Of a stretch of 64,000 bases of DNA, positions 11,235 to 22,967 are shown one piece after another; within the stretch, counting starts at the first letter, position 1, and every line of letters starts with the position of its first letter. Where the stretch lies: positions 124,603 through 188,602 of the forward strand of contig NMRA01000403.1 of NCBI GenBank assembly GCA_002633005.1, read 5' to 3'. The notes below the pieces were generated by a model. It was given only the letters and a program-made list of their open reading frames with translations, ran no database searches and was not told the origin of the DNA. The translations under genes were made by a program, and so were the position numbers. This DNA comes from Phoronis australis (taxonomy: Eukaryota; Phoronida; Phoronidae).

Positions 11235-11788
11235 TTGCACATGTAATCATTTCGTGGATAAAGAAACTATAAACCCCGGTCGATGCTTGAGGTCAATAAA
11301 AACTTACACTGTTCGTTACCCAGAGCTTGCTCTCTACAATGAGATACCATGCTATTCTAAATACGGTTACCGCACCGCAGAAATATTCCGCATTCCATAG
11401 TATTTTACAATTAAATTTGCAACTAAGCAACGAAATGTCAGGAGGGGGGCAGTTTAACTTTTGTTCTCACTTTTTAGAAAAAGGTCCCACTGTAAACTTA
11501 TCACTTCGTTAAACCTTCCATCACGGTAACAAGCAAAGTTTGCATACCAGCATTTTTCCGGATACTATCAAGATGAAACCCGTTTTTAAACAAACGATTT
11601 GGATCCAAGACACCCTATTTCTTTACTTCTCATTATGATCATATTTATCGGAACATTATCTATAAGCAACTTTTCAAATTTCCTGAATGAAAATGATATT
11701 TTGATAAACATCAATAAATATAGATTCAGAAACTTTCACTCTAAAAAACTTGTATTTTTAATAGTTATCTCTAAAACCCTCGTACCCC
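11235..11788. other. Non-coding stretch, nothing recognised
   Basis: AT-rich; short frames only. Confidence 0.3.
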
Positions 11789-11789
11789 A

Positions 11790-12214
11790 CAGTGGCGGAT
11801 CTAGGATACCATAAGGAGGGGGGTGGGCCAACATGTCACTTGTCTCGGGGAAATGGGCAAATGGGCAAGGCGCGATTGTACGTGCGCAGGCGGCCCAAAG
11901 GTCGCGGGGACCGGGAATGTGAACCTTTTGTTCGGAAATGTATCGCGTGGATTAAAAAAAAGAAAAAAAATCCCGCCGCGATCTGGGGTCTGAGCCCNNN
12001 NNNNNNNNNNNNNNNNNNNNNNNNNNNNNNNNNNNNNNNNNNNNNNNNNNNNNNNNNNNNNNNNNNNNNNNNNNNNNNNNNNNNNNNNNNNNNNNNNNNN
12101 NNNNNNNNNNNNNNNNNNNNNNNNNNNNNNNNNNNNNNNNNNNNNNNNNNNNNNNNNNNNNNNNNNNNNNNNNNNNNNNNNNGGGGGGGGGGGTCGCCCC
12201 CCCAAATCCGCCCA
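11790..12214. mobile_element. GGATCCGCC-ended element, fourth copy, containing an assembly gap
   Basis: Starts 'cagtggcggatctaggat' and ends 'cccccaaatccgcccatg'. N's at 11998-12182 replace the middle. Frames read across the N run are artefacts. The gap is flanked by an A-rich run and a G-run, consistent with sequencing failure. Confidence 0.5.
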
Positions 12215-12224
12215 TGCCCCATAC

Positions 12225-12390
12225 GTTTCCTTAAAGGACACCGATACACCAGAGTTCCTCAAGGCTCTATTTTTGGCCCACTTCTCTTCTTAATTTACAC
12301 CAATGATCTCCCATATTCTTCTCGCGTGGACGACACTGATCTCGTCACACCTATCAGTCTCACTGAATTTCCCCAAAACACTTTATAACT
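12225..12390 (+). pseudogene. LINE reverse transcriptase fragment
   Basis: The frame through about 12240-12388 reads RVPQGSIFGPLLFLIYTNDLP, the strongly conserved non-LTR reverse transcriptase block before the catalytic YxDD box. It is followed by a shortened, damaged version of that box (VDDTDLV). It is truncated on both sides and abuts the short element that ends at 12214. Confidence 0.65.
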
Positions 12391-12399
12391 GAGGGCCAC

Positions 12400-14300
12400 C
12401 ATGGAAAGTAGTAAGAGCCCGAATTTTGGTAATGTGTCCCTTTTACTAAGATTCACGAAGTACGTTCAGGGCTATGAATTGTGTATCACCGAATTTTGGT
12501 AGTTCTTGTCTTTTTATATGTCTTTTTGTTTTCTACTTTTTCGGAGTTATTGTTTCTTTTTGCCCACTTCGTCAACTGGGGAGGGGGTTATGTGGCCACC
12601 TTCATTGTAAATATTAAAATAAGATAAAGCGATCATCTACCGTCAAAAACAAACTGAATCTTTTTCAGTCTGGTTTTCCGTAAGCAAACTTTCAATATAT
12701 CAAAAAAAAACAAAGTACATTAATAATCTTCCATTACACCCAAAAGAAAGTTGACTATACATCCCATCATATGTATAAATAGCAAAACAATCACTGAGTC
12801 ACGTGGACGATTTTCTTTTCCTTGGCCATGATTACCGTAGGCAGAAACCTCCCACGGCCCACCTTAACCTGCTCGTTTCAAACAAACGCAACAAACTCGG
12901 TGGACTCATGAAGTGTACATAAATAAAAATCTTATCTTCCCCTCCCAGCTCTACTCCCTTGTTTTACAACATTAAACCAAGGACCTTGTGTAGGCCTACA
13001 GTCCAGAAGACAATCCTTCACACTATGTCAAATTCCACTGTTAAATGCTCACATTCTGAATATATATGTAAAGAACCCCACCTCCTCTACTTCAACTGAG
13101 AAATTTTACTACTATACCTCAATAACCAGCTAGTTAAGTATTTTACTGAACACAAGCAAGTGTATTAGAGCGATCCGATATAAACCAAGTATACACACTA
13201 GAGTTCCCATGTTCTTGAATCAATATTCTGTGACTAGTGCAACAATATAACCCAAATTTTAATTCCTTTATCCAACAGTTTTCATCAAGAACATGAACCC
13301 GATTTGCAAACCCCTGTCAAGCTTTTATTCAACGACGAGATACCACTCTCTGCAAACATTCTCCAGATATTTTACCAACATTGTATTATTATAGCTGCTA
13401 CAACCCAATTTGTCATAATTGCAACTGCCTCGTATGCAATACGTGGAAACTTATTTTTCCTTAAGCTCAGAGCTGTTTGTCTACTTCCTGGTCCAACGGT
13501 CGCTAGCGTTACTTCACGTTGTTTTATTTAAGCACATATCTCAAGTCTTTTCATCTTTTTGTATATTTTATTTACTCATTTTACCATGTTTATAAAGTGG
13601 CCTTCTCGATACCGCTCGAAAACATTTAAGCCTTGCAATATAATTTAATTTGTATCTTACCTCAAGTTTAATAAAAACACCCCCCCCCCACCACGCACGG
13701 GTTCCATCAACCAACTCACGCTCCTTGGCGCTAGTCAAGCGTTCCGGGAATTTCTGAATTTGCTCAGACAGTGGATCCTCATCGTTTTTATACTATGCTT
13801 GATTAGTTTCGAATTGTTCACGGTAACCGAAACTAGACAACGGTTTCCGCATTTAGTCATAGTTGAAAAAAAATTCAACAAACATTCCAAGGCGAATGGT
13901 ATTTTCTCGCCAATATTTCAGACTTTTCCGGGGGGTAAACCAATTAATTTTCCGACATCTTAATCTTTGCAAGGACACGCGACTTTTGTTACCCGGGTCA
14001 AAGCTAGAGATTTGTTTCGACGGCTGTACAACATACAGAAACATCCAACGTGTGAGAAAGACAGTGAAGTATACATGAACCAGAACATCGAATCGAATCA
14101 CGTGGACCGCGCATACCAGCATACAGGTACCTCAAGCATTAACTGCCCAGCATGCTGACGGCGTTTTTTCTCGGTCGATTCGGGGAGGTAAGCCCTTCTA
14201 AATACGCTTGTGACTTCGTTGTAAAAGATCCGTATTGAAATCAAATAGATGTTGCAATGCCGTGCAGTTACCGACGAATAAAAACATAAAATAGTAGAAC
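12400..14300. other. Non-coding stretch with a poly-C run
   Basis: AT-rich, with a C-run at about 13680-13690. Frames of up to 91 codons on both strands overlap each other and show no recognised family. Possibly old LINE-derived sequence next to the fragment at 12225, but I cannot support that. Confidence 0.3.
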
Positions 14301-14553
14301 AAGTAAAACTAAAATGACGAGCATAAAATATATTAAAATATCCCCACGTATCGAGCGATGCGTTCTTTCTCAAGGGTGTGTTCTACAGACTGCTGAATAC
14401 ATGTGGGTCGAGATCTTAACTAAAATGGCACAGGGGACCACATAGTGACATACAATAAACGTGAACAATATGAACACAACAGGACATAGCAACTAGCATT
14501 GGGGTAGGCCTACGTATGACGAGAGATAGAGACCCAAACAGAGACATACGCAG

Positions 14554-14822
14554 CTACTGGAGTCTACTCACTAGAGACTTGTAGTGAGACAGAAGCCCTA
14601 TGTCTCTGTTTAGTCCTCTGGCGTGAGTGTTAAACTTAGCGATGAATTCAGCCTCGCATTTTCTTCTACGTGAGTTAAATGTCCGATAGTCCGCCTTTGA
14701 CTACAAGTACATTGACGTCACTGGTAGTATATGGCCTGGGAGGTTGAAATGACCAATGGGGACCGCCCTATTATTGTGAAGAACCGTCTGCCTATTATAT
14801 ATGGCTGCCCATGGCCGTTCAT
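14554..14822 (-). pseudogene. Penelope-like GIY-YIG endonuclease C-terminus, left arm
   Basis: Minus-strand frames read LHNNRAVPIGHFNLPGH, then after a frameshift TSDVNVLVVKGGLSDI, and finally FNTHARGLNRDIG, ending at a TAG at 14554-14556. The order HN..PVG.HFN.PGH...E.EFI..F.T...GLNRD is the C-terminal half of the nuclease domain found in Penelope-like elements. Two frame breaks and a stop make it non-functional. Confidence 0.65.
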
Positions 14823-14833
14823 TCTAGTGCCTA

Positions 14834-15065
14834 ATGAACGGCCATAGGAAGACGATTCTTCACAATAATAGGGCGGTCCCCATTGGGTAACATTTCAACC
14901 TCCCAGGCCATACTACCAGTGACGTCAATGTACTTGTAGTCAAAGGTGGACTGTCGGACATTTACGCACGTAGAAAATGAGAGGCTGAATTCATCGCAGT
15001 TTTTAAAACACTCACGCCAGAGGACTAAACAGAGACCAAGTCTGTAGTGAATAGACTCCAGTATC
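14834..15065 (+). pseudogene. Penelope-like GIY-YIG endonuclease C-terminus, right arm
   Basis: Frames from 14834 read HRKTILHNNRAVPIG, a stop, HFNLPGHTTSDVNVLVVKGG, a stop, and EAEFIA. After a further shift HARGLNRD follows. It is collinear with the left-arm copy on the other strand, with independent lesions, so both copies decayed after the inversion. The catalytic N-terminal half of the domain is missing. Confidence 0.65.
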
Positions 15066-15329
15066 TGCGCATGTCTCTATTTGTGTGTGTGTGTGTCTCT
15101 CTCTCTCGTCTTACGTAGGCCTACCCCACTGGTAGTTGCTATGTCCCGTTGTTCATATTGTTCAAGTTTATTGTATGTCACTAAGTGGTCCCCTGTGCCA
15201 TTTTATTTTAGATCTACATGTATTCAGAAGTCTGTAGCACACCCTTGAGAAAGAGCGCAGCGCTCGATACGTGGGGACATCATTTTTGATATATTTTAGT
15301 ACCGACGCTCGTCATTTCAGATTGACTAG

Positions 15330-16420
15330 TTTTAGTATTTTATATTAAAAGATCCGATATGTCTAGTTTGCAGGGATGTCCCCAATTATCAGGCTTTTGA
15401 ATTCCGGTTACACAACACTTCCAAGACTAACCATTTTTAAAGCAAATGCTTCGATTCCGACGTCCCCGTAAATCTTACTCCACGAGTACAGAACCCAACA
15501 AACTCGGTCACCCTTTTCTTCTCGCCCCTGTAGGAACTGCAGCATAACACACAGGTTATTGTAATGGACCACACACAACACCGTGAACACTCAATAACGA
15601 CGGCGCAAAATTGCCCCAAGGTTACAATGCGGACAAGTAACTTTACGTTCAACCTGCAGCTGCTCGCATGAAAACACTTTATTGGTGAAGAGCCATATCA
15701 AATTTCCTGCACAGGCCTATTTGGACATCACTGTTTGTGATGGATGACGGACACCCCAACCCCACTTTGACAAGTTCAGGTACACATCACGCCCACGGTG
15801 CAAACGTTTCAAAGAGCGATTGCAATCGAATTCCTTTACAACGAGCCCTTCCGTGACCACCTTAAAACCTTCCTTACTCTCCAGTTCATTGCAAACAGAA
15901 CCAATTACATTGACTAAATGTTGGGGACAGATAAAAAGAAATTCGAAAACATGCAGAAGCCCGTTTCCAAGAATAAGTGCAATGCAATGGGAAGTCTTAG
16001 TTTGTAACAAGAGACTGTCAAACCAGAACAGAACTACGTCCCACAGCCAGAAACAGTCTTTAGAAAACCAGAGTATATCTGAATGATCAAAGCAGAGTTT
16101 CCATTTTTATCACATTTGTTCATTGAGGAGCAAGTGTATTGCCATATACTGAATTTACTCAGTGCAAATGGTTGCAGTCAAACCAATACAACAAACATCA
16201 TGGAACTTTCAAAATTACAAGATAAAATCGAAACTTGGGAGTTAGCAAGTTTTCTTCACTCTTATAGGTGTATGGTGTATCATGTATCACTATATCACAA
16301 CAATATAGTACTAGATTCTGTACCCAGTGGCAAATACTGACCACTGAAGTCAAGAATCCTAACCGCTGAGTAGCGAGCGCCCAAAACAATAAATCATTCT
16401 GAATATGGTATTATTATTTT
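15330..16420. other. Intergenic sequence downstream of RPL27A
   Basis: Contains a minus-strand open stretch at 15717-16010. Its translation (for example VVTEGLVVKEFDCNRSLKRL and RGRDVYLNLSKWGW) looks more protein-like than most background frames, but I recognise no family. A possible acceptor (ccccaacatttag) lies inside it. Treat as a weak exon candidate. Nothing else supported. Confidence 0.25.
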
Positions 16421-16426
16421 TTTATT
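16421..16426 (-). terminator. RPL27A polyadenylation signal
   Basis: AATAAA on the minus strand, 44 nt past the RPL27A stop codon. This is the right spacing for the short 3' UTR typical of ribosomal protein genes. Confidence 0.7.
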
Positions 16427-16469
16427 TTATCCAATATCTGTACAGGTAAGACGACTCCCACGGAGTGCT

Positions 16470-19400
16470 CTATGCCATGAGAACACAGCATCCTCCAACT
16501 TTCTTGATTTTCTCCTCAGCTTCACGACTGAAGAACTTGGCCTTCACAATGACTGGCTGTTTGGGCAAGTTACCTTTTCCTAAAACTTTGTAGTATCCCT
16601 AAAATAGAAAAGGTTGGTTATGACATTGGTCACACACTGAATTAATTTACACCTAAAGCAAAGGTCGTACCCTGCTGCTGCCAGAGAGGCTAGCAGCAAG
16701 AAAATTTCTTTCACAGTGGGAATGCGTCGACAAAAACAACTGTACTGCTTATAAGATAGTGACTTGAAAAGATCGATGTGATTGGTCAAAACCATTTCCG
16801 GTTGCAATCATTACAAGCATGAAAATGCACCCCAAATAGGGCTAGGGACACTTATTAATATCCTAAAAACGGCCACAAGGTGACCACTGTTCTCCACAAC
16901 CTGTTTCGACTAGCCACTGCCCAGTGTTTGAAAACCTGTGCAACGAGTTTGAAGTATTGGGAGATTTGTCATTTTTCAAGCAAATTGGACATTTGGATTT
17001 TTGGCACCAGTTCAGTGCACTTATGTCAAGACGTGATGCAGAAACTACCCACAGTATGGACAGGGACTTTCGAACATGGTAATGAATTTTTTAATTCCCG
17101 TTGAGTTTGTATGAATGTTCTGCTGCGGGCATGCAGATTATGTCCATCATATCTGAAAAGGAGAGAGCATGAGTCTCCAAAGATACACGAACAAACGTGA
17201 AAAATAGAATTGCCACTATGAGGCAAAGCGAGGATCAGTTCCACCAAAAAGTTGCTGGCATTCGTTGTCACATTCACAGAAACACACGCGTGTCAAATTT
17301 CACAAAGATCTTCCAAGCGATTAAGGCAATACAGCTGCAGATGCCAGAAACCAAAATTGCAACAGTAATCAAACACGTCCAAAAGTAAATGACAGTTGTG
17401 GTCTTCTCAGCTGGAACATATCTGCCGATGACTAGGTAGTAGTAAGAGCTTTGAAGATTTCAGGAGTACTTCCCCTGGAAATCCTATTTTAAAGGTTTCC
17501 ACCTCACTCAGAGATTTAATTTTCAAACATAAAACATTCCACTGTACAAATTTGCACTTTTTCGTGTAATCTAGCTATGAATTTTGAGGAAAATGATAAA
17601 ATGTTGAAATTTAGAGTTCGTGTACAACACATAATTATTGATGAAAATGTTTCCTTAGGCATTTGAACAGAAACATCTAAATTTACGTGCCTCACTGGCT
17701 TTGGTGATGTTACAAACACCGCCAATTTCGAGTACACGGAATATTCACAAATGCAACAATGAATAATTCTATAATTGGGAATCACGTAAATTGCTCATGC
17801 CAGTTGCAACATTGTATGTTGGGTAAATGTGGACTTCCGACAGTGCAATTGCAAGGACGTGTGTACCATGGAGAACGCAAGTTGTTGTGTGCTTCTGCTC
17901 GCATGTGTTCAGTTGTGGAGAACAGAGCTAAGAGTGGTTGGGGGTCGGCAAAGTTAAAAAACAAGGCACTACCATCTTTGAGGCATCCCAGTTAGCAACT
18001 GATGAGAGAAGTAACTCTTCAATCCTATATATGCGAGAACAGCTTTTAACACAACAATCAAACTCACTGCTCTGACAACATCAATGACTGGGGCAACCTC
18101 GGTCTTGGTCTTGTAGTGCTGCCGTGTCTGCTCAGAGACCAGTGTCCACAGTTTGTCCAGGTTAATTGTAGGACAAAAGTACTTCTGGTTGGTCTTGTGA
18201 AAGTGACGCATACCCACTTTGCCAAAGTAACCAGGATGGTATTTGTCGAAGTTAATCCTGTGATGTGTCAGACCACCTGCGTTACCACGGCCACCAGGGT
18301 GCTTCCTGTGCTTGCCTGAAAATTAACACAACACATCAACAGTAAAGACGTCACGGACAGTTTTTCTTGACCGTGTTTGTTGGTTGCATATTCAATATGC
18401 ACAGATTCAGTGGGTCCTCCAAGAGGTTGGGATGCCACCAGCATTTACCTTGACACAAGCACAACGGAGTAATCCCCAGCACCCCATGCATGCTGATGCC
18501 CCCCCATGTCTTGCATTCACAGTTGTCTAAGCTGTGGACCCACGGTGCAACAGCAAAACTTGGGAGGCATCGAATACGGGAAAGAAATAATAAACACACG
18601 ACTAGCAAGTTTGAAGAATGGGGATCATAGTTAGGGTTTGACACAATGAGCTGCAGCTCGCATTTCAAAATTTGGAAATGTGAGCATCAGTCAACTTGGG
18701 GAGTTTGACAAAGTCAAAAAATGCCACCAAGGCCGGCTCTGGACTACACACTTGGACAACAACAATCTGTACAGATGATTTTGGTAATTTTCAGGCCCAA
18801 AACTTTCTGAGCATAGCAAAATAGAAGAAAATGGCGACAGGACACTCCTTGGCCATAACCCCCAACACGTCATTTTTTTCATTTTTGAATGTTGGCAACT
18901 GTGAATTTGGCGCGCTAAAATTTGAAACAGCTATCTGAATTCTACAAATACAGATTGAGTCTTTGGCCAGATTGCAAATGACGACCAGCTAATTTCCATA
19001 TCGTGAAGGGCTGATGCAGGGGTAAATAGCGGTGTTCTAACTAGGACTGAAGTTGAGCATGACGGCAGTGACGTAACACTGTCAATCGTAGTGTTCAGTA
19101 AAGTCCCGAATGGAGACCATACGCTGTGTTTTGGTTAATTTTTGTCAATTCATAGTTAGGTAATAATTGCCACAAAAATGATGAGATTCAGAATGCAGTG
19201 TGCACTATACTGAAGATTGTGACAGGCTGAGAACACTTAAAAGCACCGAGTAGTCATGACTGATATAACAATCAGTCAACACCAGAGTATGGTGGCTCAA
19301 CATTATAGTATGGTATTTAAAAAGCCTTGTGAGAAGGTTCTTAATTTCCTGTGTACTATGGTATTTAAAAAGCCTTGTGAGAAGGTTCTTAATTTCCTGT

Positions 19401-22355
19401 GTTTTCTGTACCTACCAATACGGCCGTGTCCGTGGCTGACATGACCTCGTAACTTCCGAGTTTTCTTGTCTTTGGCAGCCTGTAAACAGTATGAGAATAA
19501 GTTAGGGCTGTTCCAGCAAAATCTGTATGGGAGGGGGGGAAGGCACTTTTATTTCATACCCACCGCCCGTATTTTTCATTTATTTCTCCAACCCATGACC
19601 CATAATTTTTTAATTATTTTTAATAGGTTAAAATATAAAATCCAACACTTGCAAACAAATTGCCTCCAGGAGGACCTGTTAAGAACTTAGATGACTGACA
19701 GACAAGAACTAGTTGTCTTGTCCAATATTGTCAAAAACTAAAGTAGCCTGTGAGCAATACTTTTGGCAGCCACCAGGTGTCTCTGTTCACCATGTGTCTA
19801 TAATTTCAATGAACATTTTTTCATTTATAAGGATCTATGAATCTCAAACTGTCTCCACGAACTCTTCTATACTTCTATGTCAAGTGAATATTGGAACTTG
19901 TTTATCTTACTCCTCATACTTTTTATTTAAAAATCATCAATTTTCTTATATGTGTTAACACCAGTTCAGTGTTGCATAACTTTTCAATTCAATAGGACTG
20001 CAGACAAACAGTTGGCTCAAATCGAGTTGCCCATGACTTGATTAATGGCTTAGTGAACATATTGCACTCTGTTCACTGGCAATATGGGCTTTTTTGTATT
20101 TGGATAAGTTAGGACAATTGCATTTATTTTTGAGTTTTTACCGCTGAAGTAACCAACCTATCGACATTAACAGGTTAAAAAATACCACCCATTTTTAATG
20201 CATCACTTCTTACAGGAACAACCACCCATAATTTGAGTTTTTTTTCTGAAGACCACCACCCATGAATTTTTATTTCTACTGCCGTCCCCCCCCTCCCACA
20301 CGGATTTTACTGGAACAGCCCTTAATGACTAGCAGTAAGTAGTAGCCAGATTCTTCATTCCATAACAACATAGATGATCAAAAACATCATAAGGCCAAAG
20401 TTTACACACTGTAGGTTTGACTTTGTTGAGATGTGAGATTTTCAGTATATCAAAACTTCAAGTTGACAAGCTAGGGCCTGCGGTGCAAGCAAGTAGTGTA
20501 AGTTGGTGGATCAACTATAGTAATTCCCCACATATGTGACCCAGCACGACAAAACTACCTAACAGTTACTTTCCGTGAAAATTAGTCCGACAACAGCAAC
20601 TAGTCACAAGATGAGTTTAATGATCAATCCATCGTGAATACGGTTACGTTGGATTGGAACAAGCAGAACTTGAAGAAAACAGTCCGGATTAGCTTACTCG
20701 CAGAACAATGGCTCGTTCCTGCAAAGCCAGTGGATTGGGGTGCAAGCAACTGAAAGTTACTGCAAGAGAGAACAATCTTTGACAGGGCTGCATCACTCAG
20801 TGTAATGTCGAAGAAATCCTTGCTCTGCAGTTGCCAGTGAAGGACATGGACAGGGATGAGTGATGGTCATTTATTTTTCCAAATTATTTATACTAGCGTA
20901 AAATTTTGAATTATTGTGAACAAAAGTCAGTCACTGATGTGTATTTTGTAATCGGCAGGACTTTATTTTATTAAACTTCTTCAAAATACACTCGTTTTAC
21001 TTGCAGTAACCTCTCCTGCCACAAGTGGACTGATCCTATGGGCTCCATTCCCCTCTAAAGAATAATAAGTCATGCGAAATTCCCCTCATGATGTCCAAAA
21101 CTTCCCCCTGAATGTGATTGAGAAATTCCCCACTTGTGACAATTTGAAAAAGCACAAAATGTTAGTTTTTGCTCCTTGAAGCAGAGACTACGAGGGCTTG
21201 CAACAGGGTGAGAGCTATTTATGGTGATAGGGAGGTAAAATTTTCTCCTCAACCTGAAACATTCCATTCTCAGAAGGCACAGGCACCTTTCCCCTTGGAT
21301 GAATGAGGACCCTGGCTAAATATGTGAAGACTTACCATATTTGGTCTGCAGTGATTAAACAACAGAAAGGGTAAATGAGATGGATTTAACTTATAAAATA
21401 AGACAAATGCCTCGGCACTGGACGGATAAAGCGGTCCCAGACTTAGAGAACCAGGCAGTCACTAAATAACGGGACCGTTACTTAATGGATGAAACTGGTT
21501 CTCTAAATCAGGGACCGCTATATCCGACCAGTGCCAACGCCTCTTGGTTGTAACTAGGTTTGGATGCTAGGCTCTCATGCCTGTGTTTAATACTTGCTGT
21601 CAGCCTGTGTATTTTCCTACACAGACACCCAACAGCGGTAGAATCCACAACCGATGCAGGCACACACAAAACTTGGAAGGCAGAAAAGAAGTTACTCAGG
21701 CTCAGCCCCTAAAAAGCAGCCCCCAAAGAGCAGCTCCCAACATAACCAAGTAAGGATCATCTCACGATTTCATTGACGTATCGGAAAAATCTCGATGGTT
21801 ATTAAACAGTAAATGTATTGATGACGCAGTATCTGACAGAAGGATTTAAAAAAGGTTATCTTCTACGCACGAAAAGTATACCTGCGGTGGATACCTGCCA
21901 GATAGGCATCAGAGACCAGCAACTAGCGGAGAGCTGCCACTGGTCGTAGTATTATATGTAGTGTATTGGGGACGATCAGAAGCTGAGGACGCCTGTGGTA
22001 AAGTGGACCCTGATTTAGAGAACCGTCTCACTGAATAACAGCCCCGTTACTCAGTTGGACGAAACTGGTTCGCTAGGTCAGGGGCCCCTATATCCCAGCA
22101 GGAGCGTTAAAGAGGTTCTGCAAAAATAGAAGACGAACGCAGAGGATTCTCCAAAATACCGTGGTCCACTACACTTATTTATATCGGTTTAACATCGAAC
22201 TATAACATTTCGCGAACCAATGTTCTCTGAAGGTGACCTCGTGTATTTCAATTTATTGTTTGTGCATGGCAATTAAGAAAAACATCGATTGTTGAAGAGA
22301 TGTTGGCCGATAATAATGATAGTTCTTATGCGGTAAGATGTCTCAAACCCACCAT
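16470..22355 (-). CDS. RPL27A: 60S ribosomal protein L27a (uL15)
   Basis: A structural protein of the cytosolic large ribosomal subunit. The minus-strand coding exons are 22353-22355 (ATG only), 19416-19479, 18068-18315 and 16470-16598. All junctions are GT-AG with matching phases and give 147 aa (human 148). Diagnostic stretches are [63 protein letters not shown] and [18 protein letters not shown], ending GGCCVLMA. The region after EQTR is one residue shorter and quite different from vertebrates. Exons 2-4 are certain. Exon 1 is inferred from a phase-correct ATG followed by a donor (ATG|GTGGGT) and a TOP start. Intron 1 is about 2.9 kb and hosts a MITE and small palindromes. The gene is head-to-head with DENND2. 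Confidence 0.93.
16916..17100. repeat. Dispersed diverged repeat (partner at 40905-41110)
   Basis: In RPL27A intron 3. It shares an ordered series of words with 40905-41110 in DENND2: 'gttttgaaac..', 'agtttgaagtattgggagat', 'acatttggatttttggcaccagttc', 'cagtatggacagggactttcgaac'. Old interspersed element, class unknown. Confidence 0.45.
19310..19405. repeat. 48 bp tandem duplication beside the RPL27A exon 2 donor
   Basis: Two copies (19310-19357, 19358-19405) of 'atggtatttaaaaagcctt...ttcctgtgt', nearly identical, starting about 10 bp inside RPL27A intron 2. The similarity suggests a recent duplication or an assembly/strain variant. Confidence 0.85.
19505..20321. mobile_element. Harbinger-like MITE with GGGCTGTTCC ends and TTA target duplication
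   Basis: Terminal inverted repeats GGGCTGTTCCAGCAAAATCT... and ...GATTTTACTGGAACAGCCC, flanked by TTA (19502-19504, 20322-20324). The 3 bp TWA duplication and GGG-start ends fit the PIF/Harbinger superfamily. The 817 bp interior has no transposase but has T-rich 'acccaccacccat' motifs near both ends. A second copy (51176-53680) has TAA duplications. It lies in RPL27A intron 1. Confidence 0.65.
21414..21535. repeat. 122 bp micro-palindrome (first of three)
   Basis: Ends GGCACTGGACGGATAAAGCGG and CCGCTATATCCGACCAGTGCC are inverted repeats. Inside, 'agagaaccag' pairs with 'ctggttctct'. The whole unit can fold into one imperfect hairpin. In RPL27A intron 1. Confidence 0.7.
21990..22108. repeat. 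Diverged micro-palindrome (second copy)
   Basis: 'gtggaccctgatttagagaacc ... actggttcgctaggtcaggggcccctatatccc' aligns with the copy at 21414-21535 but with more mismatches. It lies about 250 bp downstream of the RPL27A start. Confidence 0.55.
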
Positions 22356-22381
22356 ATTGAACCGTGACGTCAAAAAGGAAG
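22353..22381 (-). promoter_or_regulatory. RPL27A TOP transcription start, CRE-like site and start-codon exon
   Basis: Reading minus, a 5'-terminal oligopyrimidine CTTCCTTTTT begins at 22381. It is followed by TGACGTCA (a perfect CRE/ATF palindrome, 22365-22372) and ATG at 22355-22353, directly abutting the donor GTGGGT. TOP starts mark ribosomal protein mRNAs for mTOR-dependent translation. The phase (intron right after ATG) matches exon 2, which starts GCT GCC AAA. The start site is inferred from the motif. Confidence 0.6.
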
Positions 22382-22967
22382 TGCACTACGGAAACACACG
22401 AATCGGAGCGAATACAGTTCGGCTCACGAATCATGGAGTCACGGAGTCGGACTTGATGTCTTGATGAGCAGGAAGTCTGGAACTGTGTCATAGATTTGCA
22501 AGATACGCACTTCTTCCCGTGTCGCAGTAAGTTGTATATAGTTTTGTTGCATGTGTTGTAAATTACACATAATTTCAATATCCTGTTGTCGCAGTGGGCT
22601 CTGACTAGGCCTAGGGTACAGCGATTTTCATTTTGAGAACCAGGCCAGCTAGCTGAATTATAGCCTACACTTACAGCTTTGTATATAACCGCAGAATGAG
22701 CACTAGTTATCTTTATTAATTTATAAGTCGGTGAGGTTTAACAATGAAACATTAGCACAAGTGCCATTATCCGACAATTTTTAAAAATCTATAAACATAA
22801 ACTACACCTGCCCGGCGCAAGTCAACTTAACAACGGGCATAACATTATATCATTAGCCAGGATGCCACAATATTATGAATTTTCGAATGCTAAAACGCCT
22901 CTTAGACATGCCCACATCATGCACATGATTACGCGTGTCAAGAGCTTTAAAACGGTACATGTAACAC

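Larger units (their letters stand above)
14305..15325. mobile_element. Head-to-head pair of Penelope-like element 3' ends (1 kb palindrome)
   Basis: The left arm (about 14305-14824) and right arm (about 14829-15325) are long reverse complements with only a few bases between them. Each arm, read outward from the centre, encodes a decayed GIY-YIG-type C-terminus and then a shared tail ending in CTCGATACGTGGGGA. That tail contains the 13 bp palindrome GAGCGCAGCGCTC (15253-15265, mutated at 14353-14365). Inverted partial copies are typical of Penelope-like retroelements. The reverse transcriptase is absent from both arms. A (GT)n(CT)n microsatellite interrupts the right arm at about 15081-15108. 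Confidence 0.7.

Noticed and set aside
11792-12388. 198-codon frame
   Set aside because: It crosses the N gap at 11998-12182. Only its last ~50 codons are real, a LINE reverse transcriptase remnant, annotated separately.
19175-19240. C/D-box snoRNA (ATGATGA ... CTGA) in RPL27A intron 2
   Set aside because: The boxes are on the plus strand, antisense to the host gene, and no terminal stem or C' box is evident.
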